Assembly: GCA_964507045.1 (NCBI GenBank)
Contig: CAZDOO010000013.1
Location: 16,991-80,990, forward strand
DNA length: 64,000 bases
Source: UBA8199 sp964507045
Lineage (GTDB): Bacteria > Verrucomicrobiota > Verrucomicrobiia > Limisphaerales > UBA8199
Direction of reading: 5' to 3'
The translations under genes and the position numbers were made by a program. The notes beneath the pieces were generated by a model. That model was not told the DNA's origin. It did no database searches and saw nothing but the letters and a program-made list of their open reading frames with translations. Below are positions 43,617 through 52,616 of this stretch, one piece after another. Within the stretch, counting starts at the first letter, position 1. Every line of letters begins with the position of its first letter.

Positions 43617-43721
43617 CGCGCCGTGTACAAGGGGTGTACAAGGGATGCACACCGGATGCACAAGGGGTTGGCCATTGTACATCCGATGTGCATCCCTTGT
43701 ACACCCCTTGTACACGGCGCG
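43617..43721. repeat. Giant hairpin C: 47-bp arms of 11-bp tandem units
   Basis: Left arm 43617-43663 and right arm 43675-43721 are reverse complements with two mismatches around an 11-base loop (GGGGTTGGCCA). Reading the left arm in 11-mers gives TGTACAAGGGG, TGTACAAGGGA, TGCACACCGGA and TGCACAAGGGG. The unit differs from hairpins A and B, but the period and layout are the same. Confidence 0.92.
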
Positions 43722-43990
43722 ATGCAAAGGAGAAACACGCCTGGTGGAAGCAGACGTCTGACCCGGCTATGCGGGTGCTGGCGGGGGTCTCATGCTGGGC
43801 TGGGGGCGTGATCCCGACCTTTCCAGGCGTTGCTGTGCTGGCAAGGGATCACAAAGACCGCTTCGCCGAGACGGGGGGAGCCGAACCAGTGGAGGTGCGA
43901 GGCGGAGCTGTCACATTGGCGGTTGGCCGTCACTTGGGGCAGGAATGGGCGGAGAACCGAGGGGGACTGACCCGCCCCACACGGATTGGG

Positions 43991-46051
43991 TCATTTCACA
44001 TCCGTGCCGGGGCTGGAACCTTCGGGTTGCCCAGGTGAGCGTCGCGGCACGAGGCGCGAGATAATGATCAGCAGCACCACCACAACCATCGCCAGTATCC
44101 CCCAGAATACCACGCCACCCTTGCCGGGTTGCGAGCCTTCGCCCCATGACTTCTTGAGCTGTTCTTCAGCGGCCAGGCCGGCTTCAGCTTGATCGGCGGC
44201 CAGAAGCTGGCCGGCGACCAGGCTCAAATCGTAGCGCGGGGCGGATGCTTGCGGATTGCCATAGTAGAGCAGGAGCGCGTCCGCTGGCTGCGCTTTGAAC
44301 AGCACGCGCGTGGCGGGGTAGAAGACCTGGAATTTATCCAATTCCACCGCGGGGTTGTCGCCGTTGTGCGTTTCGAGCACTAGCGTGTCGCTCTGGGGCG
44401 GAGATTGAAACGACAAGATGAACTCCCGGCTGGTTCGCTCCGGGGTTTGCGTCCAGGAGGCGCTAGCCAGCGTATGGCGATACTTGTCGCCCCGATCATC
44501 GCTGGGTTCCTCGTAAAGGCTCACGTCCCGCTGGAACAAGGGCGTCCGCGTGGCGCAGTGGAGACGTGTCACCGGCAATCCCGGGCGCGGCAGCTTGATG
44601 ATCCAGCGGCTGATACGCGGGTCTTTCTTGTCGGCGGCGGCGGTGACGGTGGGTGTGAGTAAACGGCTGATCGAAGTCGGCGCCAGGATGTAGGGCAACT
44701 GCTTGCCGGCGGACACCAGCCGCAGGTCGCCAAAGCCGGGCTGGGCATGGGCCAGCACGTCGAGGTCGAGTTCGATGCGCTGCGCCCCGGCCCGGCTCAG
44801 CTTGACCGGCTTGCGGTATTTCCAGGCTGCCACGTCCAGTGCGGTGCCTCCGTTCTGGACCCCCGCCAGCACTTCCGGCGCGCGATAGGCCGGGTTAATC
44901 GCCAGCAACGAGGGCTGGAGCGGGGATGCGGCGACGTTCTTGAGGCTGGCGCCCAGGGCGGCCAGGTCGTAGCTGGGGGCAGCGCAGCGCGGATTGCCGG
45001 TCAGCAAGTGGTATCGCCCCGCGGTGCGCGCCAAAAAGACCAGATAGACGGGGCGTCGCTCGACGCGCACTGCGGTAATCGGCAGGGGCGGGCTATCCTG
45101 ATTCCTGATGAGGAGGAGCAATTCCCGGGAGTGAATCGTGCGCTCCACCAGCACCGTCAGGTTGCTGCATGCGGACTGGCCCTCGACCCCGACGCGGTAG
45201 ATCACACCCTGAGCCACCGGCACTTCGCGGATTGCATCCTCGGCAACCTGCGGCACGGCCAGCGTCACTTGCCGGGTGAAGAGCGGCTCGGCGGTCTCGA
45301 TCTGGATCCCGGCCACGTCCAGGTTCGCCGCGCCGAGATTGAGCGTGAGGCGGCTCTCGCCGGGGTTCTCGTCCCGGCCCGCGAGGCTAAGCGCCTTGAC
45401 CTCGACAGGGACGGATTCCACGGCCGAGGCGTGAACGCGCGCCCCCGTAAACGGGATGGGCTGCGAGCGCCGGTCATCCACGGTCAGCCGCAGCCACGGC
45501 CATACGCCCGCCGGCACGGCCAGGTGCATCTGGCTGGCGCCGTTGGACTGGTGGAAAATCGGTTGCCCCTGGGCCAGCGTCTGCCAGCGCCGGTTGTCGG
45601 TCGAACCTTCGATCTGCACCGCCTTAAGGAAGCTGCCCGCCGGGCTCTCCAGCGTGATGCCGTCCAGCGGCTGCGCCAGGCCGGTCTCCAGGGTCAGCAC
45701 GGTGGTGGCGGCGTTGACCGAAACCTGAAATGACTTGGCGTCACGCACGACTTTGGGAACCGGCTTCGGACGCTCGACCAGGTAGGGGACTTCCTGGCCG
45801 GCGTCGTCAAAGAGCCGCAGGTCTTCGAGAACTGGGCGCGCGGCGTCGAGCGTGGCTGCGGGCAGGCTCAGCTTGACGAGGCCGGGCGCGGCTACTTCAA
45901 GCTGCTGCGCGTGCTGCCAGTCGGATGGGAGCGGGGCGGCGTGGGAGGAAAGGGCGCATGCCAGCATGACCGCGCAAAACGCCGTCCCCAACATAACAAC
46001 GCGCTGATAGGCGAAAGCTTCTTGTCCCTTCAAGTAACGCATATATCTCAT
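43991..46051 (-). CDS. DUF3999 family membrane-anchored protein
   Basis: 686 residues with an AGGAAAGGG Shine-Dalgarno-like run before ATG 46051. A signal peptide (MLGTAFCAVMLACALSSHAA) is followed by a large beta-rich periplasmic region with discoidin-like strands (GITLESPAGSFLKAVQIEGS, VWPWLRLTVDDRRSQPIPF) and a single C-terminal membrane helix (FWGILAMVVVVLLIIISRLV) with a short basic tail. This is the DUF3999 layout. DUF3999 genes are commonly paired with DUF2339 genes, as here (15 bp downstream). The pair's biochemical role is not established; envelope integrity or polymer binding is plausible. Confidence 0.88.
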   Translation of the reverse strand: MRYMRYLKGQEAFAYQRVVMLGTAFCAVMLACALSSHAAPLPSDWQHAQQLEVAAPGLVKLSLPAATLDAARPVLEDLRLFDDAGQEVPYLVERPKPVPKVVRDAKSFQVSVNAATTVLTLETGLAQPLDGITLESPAGSFLKAVQIEGSTDNRRWQTLAQGQPIFHQSNGASQMHLAVPAGVWPWLRLTVDDRRSQPIPFTGARVHASAVESVPVEVKALSLAGRDENPGESRLTLNLGAANLDVAGIQIETAEPLFTRQVTLAVPQVAEDAIREVPVAQGVIYRVGVEGQSACSNLTVLVERTIHSRELLLLIRNQDSPPLPITAVRVERRPVYLVFLARTAGRYHLLTGNPRCAAPSYDLAALGASLKNVAASPLQPSLLAINPAYRAPEVLAGVQNGGTALDVAAWKYRKPVKLSRAGAQRIELDLDVLAHAQPGFGDLRLVSAGKQLPYILAPTSISRLLTPTVTAAADKKDPRISRWIIKLPRPGLPVTRLHCATRTPLFQRDVSLYEEPSDDRGDKYRHTLASASWTQTPERTSREFILSFQSPPQSDTLVLETHNGDNPAVELDKFQVFYPATRVLFKAQPADALLLYYGNPQASAPRYDLSLVAGQLLAADQAEAGLAAEEQLKKSWGEGSQPGKGGVVFWGILAMVVVVLLIIISRLVPRRSPGQPEGSSPGTDVK

Positions 46052-46066
46052 TTGCCCTTTCCTGGT

Positions 46067-49000
46067 TCAACTCCCCGGCGGCGGCGGCGTCTGGCCCGGT
46101 TCCTTGACGCTCGCCGCGTAGAACCGCTGGTAGGCGAAGGAAGCCAGCATCGCAATGACTGCCACGGCCACGAACGCCCCAATGCGGTAGAGCTGATCCA
46201 GCCGCGCCAGGTCGTGGAAGAAGAGCTTGAGGATGGTCACGCCCAGCAAGGCGAGCCCGGCATACCGCGGCGCCCGCGCGCGCCGCATGATGCCGGCGAT
46301 CAGCAACACCAGCGCAAACACCGCCCAGGCAATCGAATACGTCATGTCACGCGCGAAGTTGCCGCTGAACTGAAACGTGAGCGTGGAGCCAGGCTCGCTG
46401 AAGTAATCCGCAATCTCGATATTCACCAGCAGAAACGCCAGCACGGCGCCCAGCCCGGTCAGGATAGGCGGGGCATTTGTGCGGAGAACCTCGTGCCGCG
46501 GCGGGGCCAGCAGCCAGGCGCCGGCAAACAGGCAGACGGTTGCGATCCCATAAGCATACAGATACCAGTTGAAGATGGGTGTGGCACTGCGCTGGTGATA
46601 TTCCAGCACGGCGGGGTTCAGCGCCAGCCGCACGAACGCGGCGACCAGCAGGCCGACGCCCGCCAGCCGCAGGCCCGGATGCGGCACCCGGTGGAACAGC
46701 CAGAGCAGCGCGGCGCCTTCCAGCGCCCAGCCGATGGTGATCCATTGGCGGTCGAACTGGATCGGGAAGATCAGAGTAATGAAGAACAATCCCACCCCGC
46801 CAAACCAAGCCAGTTGCGTCATCCGGGCCGGGCTGGTGGCCAGGGTCTTCTTCAGCACCACCACAAGGCTCAACAGCGGCGGAAGTGCGAAGACAGCGGG
46901 CAGCAGGCCCATGAACTCGTTGGGATACGCCGCCTTGACCAGCCGGTGCACCAGGAAAAATTGGAGCGGCCCGGCCAGGGCCGCCGCAGCCCACGGAACC
47001 ACTTTCCCGGTGAACGCGCGCAGGAACAGGAACGGATAGAGCGAGAATACAGCTAGAAAGACCAGATACCACGTTAAGGATTGGATCGGGTCAGCCGGGT
47101 TGAAGCGGTTGAAATGCCAGGTGGATTCGAGCGCGCCCACGCACGCGAGCCCCACTGCCGGCATCCAGTCGAGCGAAAAGAGCTTTGTCACCCCCAGCAT
47201 CATTACCACCAGCAACAGCGCCAGCCCGAAGACGGGCGAAGGATTTGCCAGCGGCAGCCGTAGTGTAGCCATGATTAGCAGCAGGAACGGCAGCACGGCG
47301 GAGAGGACTGGCAGTTGGGCGGCAAGGTTGCCCGGCAGCGCGAAGTTCTCGTCGAAAGCCAGGCCACGAGCCAGCGTTTCCGGCTTGAACTTCCGCGCCA
47401 GCCACACCCCCACCGCCACAAAGAACACCGAGAAGACCCCAATGAGGAAGAATGGGGTGGGCAAGCCGGTCAGCGTCGCGGGAATCTTGAAAATGAGAGC
47501 GCCCGTGGCGGCGAGGGTAAGGACGAGCACGGCCAAAACGGACAACAGAGAGGCCGTTGCCACCGCCAGTCCAATTGCCAGCAGGTCCACCAGCAGCACC
47601 ACCGGCCAAACCGCGAAGGAAACCTCCGCCAACCGGAGTATGGGAATGAGCACCAGCACCAGCGACAGCGGCGGGAAGACCTGGCTGGCCCAGGGAACAG
47701 CTTTCGCGCCGCGCCGCCGTTGCAGCCATACCGGGAAAACCGCGTGGAAGATGGCCAGCATCAGGTAGAAGGTGAGGCCGGCGTTAAGAAGCTCCTTGGT
47801 AAGCGAATTGCCGGTCCACAGCGCCAGCAGGCCGAATACCGCCAGCCCGGCAAGCGGCTGCGCTAGCGACACTCTCTCGTCCAACATCACCAGCGCAGTA
47901 ACGGACAGGTCAACCAGGAATACGAAGCCGAATATCAACCACGGCCGCTGCGCCAGCGCTCCGAAGCTCAGGAACCAGGCGGTGAAGATCAGCGCGACGG
48001 CGGCCAAGGCGAGCTTGGACCCGCTCAACCACCCGTCCAACTGGCTGCGCTGCCTGGCCCACCATCCTGCCGCCAGATAGAGCAGGTTGAACCCCAGCAG
48101 GACGGCCAGTGCGATTAGTATCTTGTTTCCCGCAAAATACCTCTCTCGCTCGAAAAACTCGCCCGCCCAGCCAATCTGCATGAGAATCGTCCCGACCGCC
48201 GCCAGCGCCGCGAGGAACCGCCACTGGCGGTTAATGGCCACCAGGATCAGCCCGGCATCCAGCAAGGCTATGTAACCGAACAGGCCGAAAGGATTGTCCT
48301 GGCCGGTGGAGAGCAGAATGGGCGTGAGGAAGCCGCCCAGCATGCCGAGGATGGCAACCACCATGGCGTTAAGGCGCACGGCCAGGAGAAACGCGGTGGT
48401 CGTAATCAGCACCATCAGCAGGAAAGTGGGAATGGGGCCGAAGAACTCGAAGTGGTAAACGCCACGGCAGGCAAAGGTAACCGCGTAGAGAATCACCACA
48501 CCGGTGCCGCACAAGGTGTGCGCGAGCACGGCATAATGCCGGCGAGACATCACCACGCCGCCGACCAGCGCGCCCAACCCGGCGACAAAGCCAATCGCCA
48601 TCCGCACTTCGGGCGAGATGAGATTGTTGTCGAAAGAGTATTTGACGAAGAAGGCCACGGCGAGGAAGGCCGCCAGCCCGCCAACCCAGGCCAGCAGCTT
48701 CACGCCCATGAATTGCTCCCAGTTGATCGCTGGGACAAGCTTGCGCGCGGGCTCGGGTATCGGCGGCGGCACCGGCTTGAGGCCCGGCAACGGCGGCGGA
48801 GCCGAAGCCGGTGCGGCGGGCTCCACAACCGGCGGTGGAGCTGGGGCGGCAATGAATGGTTCGGGTGGGCTCTGCGGCGGCACGGGGCGTGCCGGAATAC
48901 CGGCAGGCGGAGTCTGCACCGTTTGTGTCCTGGCAGGAGCAATAACACCCGGCATCTTGTGTGGGGCGGGTTCGGCCTCCCGTCGCAGGCGGGCAATTTC

Positions 49001-49135
49001 CCTTTCGACGGCGCCCAGCCGCTGCCGAAGGTCGTTAAGGTCTTGCCGGGCACCAACCGCCCGCGCGATCAGCCACACAGCTAGAACAATGGGGGCTCCT
49101 ATGAGCAACAGTATGAGAAATACGTAGCCTTCCAT
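46067..49135 (-). CDS. DUF2339 family polytopic membrane protein
   Basis: 1022 residues. It starts with a membrane helix (VFLILLLIGAPIVLAVWLIA), then a coiled coil (ARQDLNDLRQRLGAVEREIA) and a Pro/Ala-rich linker, then more than 20 hydrophobic helices to the end, for example FMGVKLLAWVGGLAAFLAV. This is the DUF2339 signature, including the INWEQFMGVKLLAWVGG segment. Family function is unknown; it partners the DUF3999 gene located 15 bp downstream, and the two probably form one membrane complex. Confidence 0.92.
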   Translation of the reverse strand: MEGYVFLILLLIGAPIVLAVWLIARAVGARQDLNDLRQRLGAVEREIARLRREAEPAPHKMPGVIAPARTQTVQTPPAGIPARPVPPQSPPEPFIAAPAPPPVVEPAAPASAPPPLPGLKPVPPPIPEPARKLVPAINWEQFMGVKLLAWVGGLAAFLAVAFFVKYSFDNNLISPEVRMAIGFVAGLGALVGGVVMSRRHYAVLAHTLCGTGVVILYAVTFACRGVYHFEFFGPIPTFLLMVLITTTAFLLAVRLNAMVVAILGMLGGFLTPILLSTGQDNPFGLFGYIALLDAGLILVAINRQWRFLAALAAVGTILMQIGWAGEFFERERYFAGNKILIALAVLLGFNLLYLAAGWWARQRSQLDGWLSGSKLALAAVALIFTAWFLSFGALAQRPWLIFGFVFLVDLSVTALVMLDERVSLAQPLAGLAVFGLLALWTGNSLTKELLNAGLTFYLMLAIFHAVFPVWLQRRRGAKAVPWASQVFPPLSLVLVLIPILRLAEVSFAVWPVVLLVDLLAIGLAVATASLLSVLAVLVLTLAATGALIFKIPATLTGLPTPFFLIGVFSVFFVAVGVWLARKFKPETLARGLAFDENFALPGNLAAQLPVLSAVLPFLLLIMATLRLPLANPSPVFGLALLLVVMMLGVTKLFSLDWMPAVGLACVGALESTWHFNRFNPADPIQSLTWYLVFLAVFSLYPFLFLRAFTGKVVPWAAAALAGPLQFFLVHRLVKAAYPNEFMGLLPAVFALPPLLSLVVVLKKTLATSPARMTQLAWFGGVGLFFITLIFPIQFDRQWITIGWALEGAALLWLFHRVPHPGLRLAGVGLLVAAFVRLALNPAVLEYHQRSATPIFNWYLYAYGIATVCLFAGAWLLAPPRHEVLRTNAPPILTGLGAVLAFLLVNIEIADYFSEPGSTLTFQFSGNFARDMTYSIAWAVFALVLLIAGIMRRARAPRYAGLALLGVTILKLFFHDLARLDQLYRIGAFVAVAVIAMLASFAYQRFYAASVKEPGQTPPPPGS

Positions 49136-49272
49136 AAGTTTACTCTGGCCCGAGCATACGCCCCCCTGCCCTGCACCGCCAAATCGAAAATACTAATGGG
49201 GATATTGAGTGGATCAATACGCCCATTTCCTGGACACCACCTGCGATCACGGGCAGCGACAAAGTCGGCGGT

Positions 49273-49369
49273 GCGCGGGCGTCCTCGCCCGCTTTGCGCC
49301 TGGGAACATCGGAAACCTGCCCCTTCGCGTGCGACTCCAAACCGTTTAAGCGGGCGAGGACGCCCGCGC
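49273..49369. repeat. 22-bp perfect inverted repeat with 53-base spacer
   Basis: Arms 49273-49294 and 49348-49369 are perfect reverse complements with the core GCGGGCGTCCTCGCCCGC. An outer nine-base inverted pair (GACAAAGTC at 49258, GACTTTGTC at 49384) extends the symmetry. It resembles the palindromic element in lnt in its GCGTCCTCGC centre. Confidence 0.8.
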
Positions 49370-49374
49370 GCCGG

Positions 49375-49554
49375 CACGATGGGGACTTTGTCACTGGCCC
49401 TGCCCAAGGTTCGGCCCGCGAGGTCGAATATCAGGTGGGTCTGGCCTTCCGGCTGGGTTTCCTCCCCGAGCCGGCGCATCGGGAACTCTCGGCGTTGAAC
49501 GCAGAAACCTCCAAGGTCCTCAACGGGTTTCTTCGCTCCTTACGCAAGCACTGA
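49375..49554 (+). pseudogene. Relic of a four-helix-bundle (S23 / 23S rRNA intervening-sequence) protein gene
   Basis: The frame ending at 49554 reads GSAREVEYQVGLAFRLGFL, then ELSALNAETSKVLNGFLRSL-RKH. The GSARE-E-Y, LA-LG and S-x-LNGFL-RSL pattern matches the C-terminal half of four-helix-bundle proteins (usually about 115-125 residues). The N-terminal half is missing: sequence upstream belongs to the inverted repeat. So this is a truncated gene, broken where the repeat begins. Confidence 0.65.
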
Positions 49555-49683
49555 CCCGCTCCAGTCTGCAGCCTGTTCTCCCGGCCCTGCGACACTCTCC
49601 ACGCCGCCATCCGGCCGACGGGGCACCCCCAGAGCGGGCAAAAACCGCCACAAACAAGGCGCTTGATGCCCAAGCCCGCCCTG

Positions 49684-49783
49684 GATAAGGTCGCGTCATG
49701 CTTGGTGAGATCAAAAACCAATTCTCCCTCACCCGCGCAGCGCTGAGTACAGGCAGGCGCGCAAAAAGCAATTTCTTATCAGT
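49684..49783 (+). repeat. 100-bp dispersed repeat, copy 1
   Basis: About 85% identical by eye to 52082-52181 and partly to 53414-53470. It starts GATAAGG and ends CTTATCAGT, giving a six-base terminal inversion. The shared centre is CTCACCCGCGCAGCGCTGAG, then AAAAAGCAATTTCTTATCAG. Confidence 0.75.
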
Positions 49784-49988
49784 GCCCGTTCTCGGACGCA
49801 TGGCTTGGGACCTCAGCCGGACCTATCAACTCCCCTACCGCCTCCAGCCTCCGAACAACTCATCCTTGTTAGGTCCCGGCCTCCAGCGGTAATATGACGC
49901 CCGTGAACAATGCACCGGGGTTGGCGTCTGCTGGCCGGTTTACGGAGAACTAATACTGTTGGACTCAAAGATGCACCCAGAGCAGACC

Positions 49989-51851
49989 ATGAAACGAACT
50001 AGATTCCTTCTTGTGGCGGCCGGCGCTCTTTGCACGGCGTTTCCGGCGCCGGCCGCGACCCGGTATGTGGACCTCAATAACCCCACTCCCGCGGCGCCCT
50101 ACACAAGCTGGGCCACTGCCGCCACCAACATTCAAGACGCCGTAGACGAGGCGGTGGACGGAGAGGAGATTGTGGTCACGAATGGGGTTTACGCCACGGG
50201 CGGCCGCGTCGTGCTCGAGTACATTACGAACCGCGTCGCCATTTACAAACCGCTGACGGTGCGGAGCGTCAACGGGCCATTGCAGACGGCCATTGAAGGC
50301 CGCCTGGCGGAGACGGGGACGACGAATGGCGTAGGGGCGATCCGGTGCGCCTATGTGGGCACTAACGCGGTGCTGAGCGGATTTACGTTAACCAACGGAC
50401 ACACGTTGACTAGCGGGGGCTTAAGCGGAGGTGGAGCGTTGTGCGAGTTGTCCGGTGTTGTTAGCAATTGCATCTTAATCGGCAATACAGCCTCCTACGA
50501 TGGAGGCGGGGCATACTCCGGGACACTGAAGAATTGCACGCTCAACCAGAATTGGGCCGACCGGTTAGGAGGCGGGGTGCATTCCGGGACACTGTTCAAT
50601 TGCACCGTAAGCAGCAACTGGGCCGGCTCGCGAGGAGGTGGGGCGTACGGCGGTACTCTGATCAACTGCACCTTGAGCCGCAATTCGGCCTACAGGTATG
50701 GGGGCGGGGCGAGTGATAGCACGCTGAGTAGCTGCGTGCTGAGTAGCAACTGGACCACTTATGCCTCTGCAGGTGGAGGCGGAGTGCAGGGGGGCACCCT
50801 AAACAACTGCCTCTTGACCGGCAATCGGACCAGCACCGCCGGTGGGGGCGCGTATAGTGCCACGCTGAGCAACTGCACCTTAAGCTACAACTCGGCGTCC
50901 GGCGGCGGTGGCGCAAGTGACAGCGTGCTGAACAACTGCACCTTGACCAACAATTCAGCCTCCTCGTACGGCGGCGGGGCGTATAGTGGAACGCTCATCA
51001 ACTGCACCTTGCGCGGCAACTCGTCCGGCGAGGGTGGGGGCGGCGTCTATTATGGTAAGCTCCTGAACTGCATCCTGACCGGCAATTCAGCCTCCTCGTA
51101 CGGCGGCGGAGCGTTTTCTGCGACGCTGACCAACTGCACCTTGAGCGGCAACTCGAGTTATAATGGGGGCGGGGCGGCGTCGGGGACCCTGTACAACTGC
51201 ATCGCTTACTACAATTCGGCCACAGTCGGCCCAAATTACCACAGCACCGCCAACTTATACTATTCTTGTACCACGCCGCTCCCCTCTCGGCCTGGCAACA
51301 TCAGCAATGAGCCCCTCTTTGTGAATGCGAATGGCTGGGCCGACCTCCGGCTGCAATCCAATTCGCCCTGCATCAACTCGGGTGGTAGCGCTTACACCCC
51401 CGGTCCGACCGACCTGGATGGCAAGCCGAGGGTCAGCGGCGGGACGGTGGATATGGGTGCCTATGAGTTCCAAAACCCGAGCAGCGTGATTTCGTATGCC
51501 TGGCTGCAGAACTACGGCCTGCCCACCGACGGCTCGGCGGATTATGCGCACACCGATACCGACGGCATGAACAACTGGCAGGAATGGGTGGCGGGTACCA
51601 ATCCCAACGATGCAGCGTCGGTCCTGAGCATACTCTCGGCAACACCGAGCGCTACCAACGTGGTCGTCAGTTGGTCCAGCGTCAGCACCCGCGTCTACTC
51701 GCTGTTGCGGGCGACGAACCTGGCGACCGCTCCAGCTTTCTCGGTGGTGCAGAGCAATATCGCCGGCCGGGTGGGCACGACCAACTTCACCGACACGAAC
51801 GCGCTTGCTCGCCGCACGGCCTTTTACCGTGTGGCGGTCCAGCCACCGTGA
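49989..51851 (+). CDS. Secreted pectin-lyase-like / polymorphic outer-membrane repeat protein
   Basis: About 620 residues. ATG 49989 gives a signal peptide (TRFLLVAAGALCTAFPAPAA). ATRYVDLNNPTPAAPYTSWA plus NIQDAVDEAVDGEEIVVTNG is the typical opening of a right-handed beta-helix. Next come about 12 tandem units of 20-25 residues such as GGGAYSGTLINCTLSGNSA, rich in Gly, Asn, Cys and Ser (POMP/choice-of-anchor style). A calcium-binding-like segment (DTDGMNNWQEWVAGTNPND) and the shared C-terminal module ending AFYRVAVQPP close the protein. Likely a surface or secreted adhesin or scaffold; no catalytic residues are evident. Confidence 0.88.
   Translation: MKRTRFLLVAAGALCTAFPAPAATRYVDLNNPTPAAPYTSWATAATNIQDAVDEAVDGEEIVVTNGVYATGGRVVLEYITNRVAIYKPLTVRSVNGPLQTAIEGRLAETGTTNGVGAIRCAYVGTNAVLSGFTLTNGHTLTSGGLSGGGALCELSGVVSNCILIGNTASYDGGGAYSGTLKNCTLNQNWADRLGGGVHSGTLFNCTVSSNWAGSRGGGAYGGTLINCTLSRNSAYRYGGGASDSTLSSCVLSSNWTTYASAGGGGVQGGTLNNCLLTGNRTSTAGGGAYSATLSNCTLSYNSASGGGGASDSVLNNCTLTNNSASSYGGGAYSGTLINCTLRGNSSGEGGGGVYYGKLLNCILTGNSASSYGGGAFSATLTNCTLSGNSSYNGGGAASGTLYNCIAYYNSATVGPNYHSTANLYYSCTTPLPSRPGNISNEPLFVNANGWADLRLQSNSPCINSGGSAYTPGPTDLDGKPRVSGGTVDMGAYEFQNPSSVISYAWLQNYGLPTDGSADYAHTDTDGMNNWQEWVAGTNPNDAASVLSILSATPSATNVVVSWSSVSTRVYSLLRATNLATAPAFSVVQSNIAGRVGTTNFTDTNALARRTAFYRVAVQPP
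50430..51230 (+). repeat. In-gene tandem repeats (about 60-75 bp units)
   Basis: Roughly 12 related units, each encoding GGG-A-x-S-x-T-L-x-N-C-T-L-x-x-N-S. Some neighbouring units are nearly identical, for example those containing TCAGCCTCCTCGTACGGCGG at about 50956 and 51088, which is the kind of array that expands and contracts by recombination. Confidence 0.8.
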
Positions 51852-52280
51852 GCCCTCATTTCGAACAAACAAGTGTCAGTCCTCACTCACTATTTACACT
51901 TCCGAGGGGTGCGGGTGAGGCTGGAGCATGTCGCGCAAGCTGCGGATCGAGTATCGTGGGGATTTTTTGGGGTGCCGACTGTGTCATTAGTGTGAGAACC
52001 GACGCTTGCGCGGCCCGGGGAACCTCGAAGACGCACTTGCTCTGGCGGTAAATCAGCTATTGACCACCGGCCACGCCCCCCGATAAGCTCGCCCCATGCC
52101 TGGTGAGACCCAAAACCAATTCTCCCTCACCCGCGCAGCGCTGAGTAAATGCGGCCACCAAAAAAGCAATTTCTTATCAGTTCAGTTCCCTGGTGGCCGA
52201 CGTGTCGTCTGCCTGGATTGTCACTTCCAGCTCAGATGCAGCGTTGACGTCTTGGAAGAAGTGTAACATTCTTGTTGTAC
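51852..52280. other. Intergenic region, about 430 bp, with repeat copy 2
   Basis: No gene seen. It holds the second copy of the 100-bp repeat (52082-52181) and, just before vapB, the likely toxin-antitoxin promoter and operator region. Confidence 0.55.
52082..52181 (+). repeat. 100-bp dispersed repeat, copy 2
   Basis: Aligns end to end with 49684-49783. Both start GATAAG, share ATGC-x-TGGTGAGA and the CTCACCCGCGCAGCGCTGAG core, and end TTCTTATCAGT. Differences cluster in the middle (49744-49760 versus 52142-52160). Confidence 0.75.
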
Positions 52281-52529
52281 ATGAAAACGGCTACCGTTCG
52301 ACAACTGCGGCACGACTTTGGAAGTGTCCTCAACTGGGTTGAAGAAGGCGAAGCGGTTGGCATCAGCAAACGCGGCCGAATCATCGCGTTGCTTTCCCCG
52401 CCCCCAGCACCAAGACCGTCCAGGGCACGAAAGCGCCCCGATTTTCTCGCGCGACTCAAGCGCATCTACGGGGATACCATCCTCAGGGGTGACGCTATCG
52501 TGGAGGAACGCGACTCCCGCCCCTATTGA
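52281..52529 (+). CDS. Type II antitoxin, Phd/YefM-like (VapB role)
   Basis: 82 residues from ATG 52281 (an in-frame TTG nine bases earlier is less likely). TATVRQLRHDFGSVLNWVEE and AVGISKRGRIIALLSPP match the DNA-binding N-terminal region of Phd/YefM antitoxins, with the tail SRARKRPDFLARLKRIYGDT as the toxin-neutralising part. It precedes a PIN-domain toxin gene by 87 bp, which is longer than usual for such pairs. The protein would bind and neutralise the RNase and repress its own promoter. Confidence 0.85.
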   Translation: MKTATVRQLRHDFGSVLNWVEEGEAVGISKRGRIIALLSPPPAPRPSRARKRPDFLARLKRIYGDTILRGDAIVEERDSRPY

Positions 52530-52616
52530 CCTGCGCGCCGCCCCCCCCTGCAAGCAGGCAAGGTCGGGTGAAGCGGCCAGCCCTTGACCGGCAACCCTTA
52601 ACACTCGAATCCCGAA

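Larger units (their letters stand above)
43223..43990. other. Repeat-rich intergenic region, about 770 bp
   Basis: Between the LamG gene and the DUF3999 gene. It holds a truncated copy of the DUF3999 tail (43426-43545) and giant hairpin C (43617-43721). The 250 bp from 43740 to 43990 show no gene I can support. Confidence 0.6.
49136..49988. other. Accessory intergenic region, about 850 bp
   Basis: No intact gene. It contains the 22-bp perfect inverted repeat at 49273-49369, a relic of a four-helix-bundle gene (49375-49554) and copy 1 of the 100-bp dispersed repeat (49684-49783). The remaining ~200 bp may hold the promoter of the repeat-protein gene at 49989. Confidence 0.6.
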
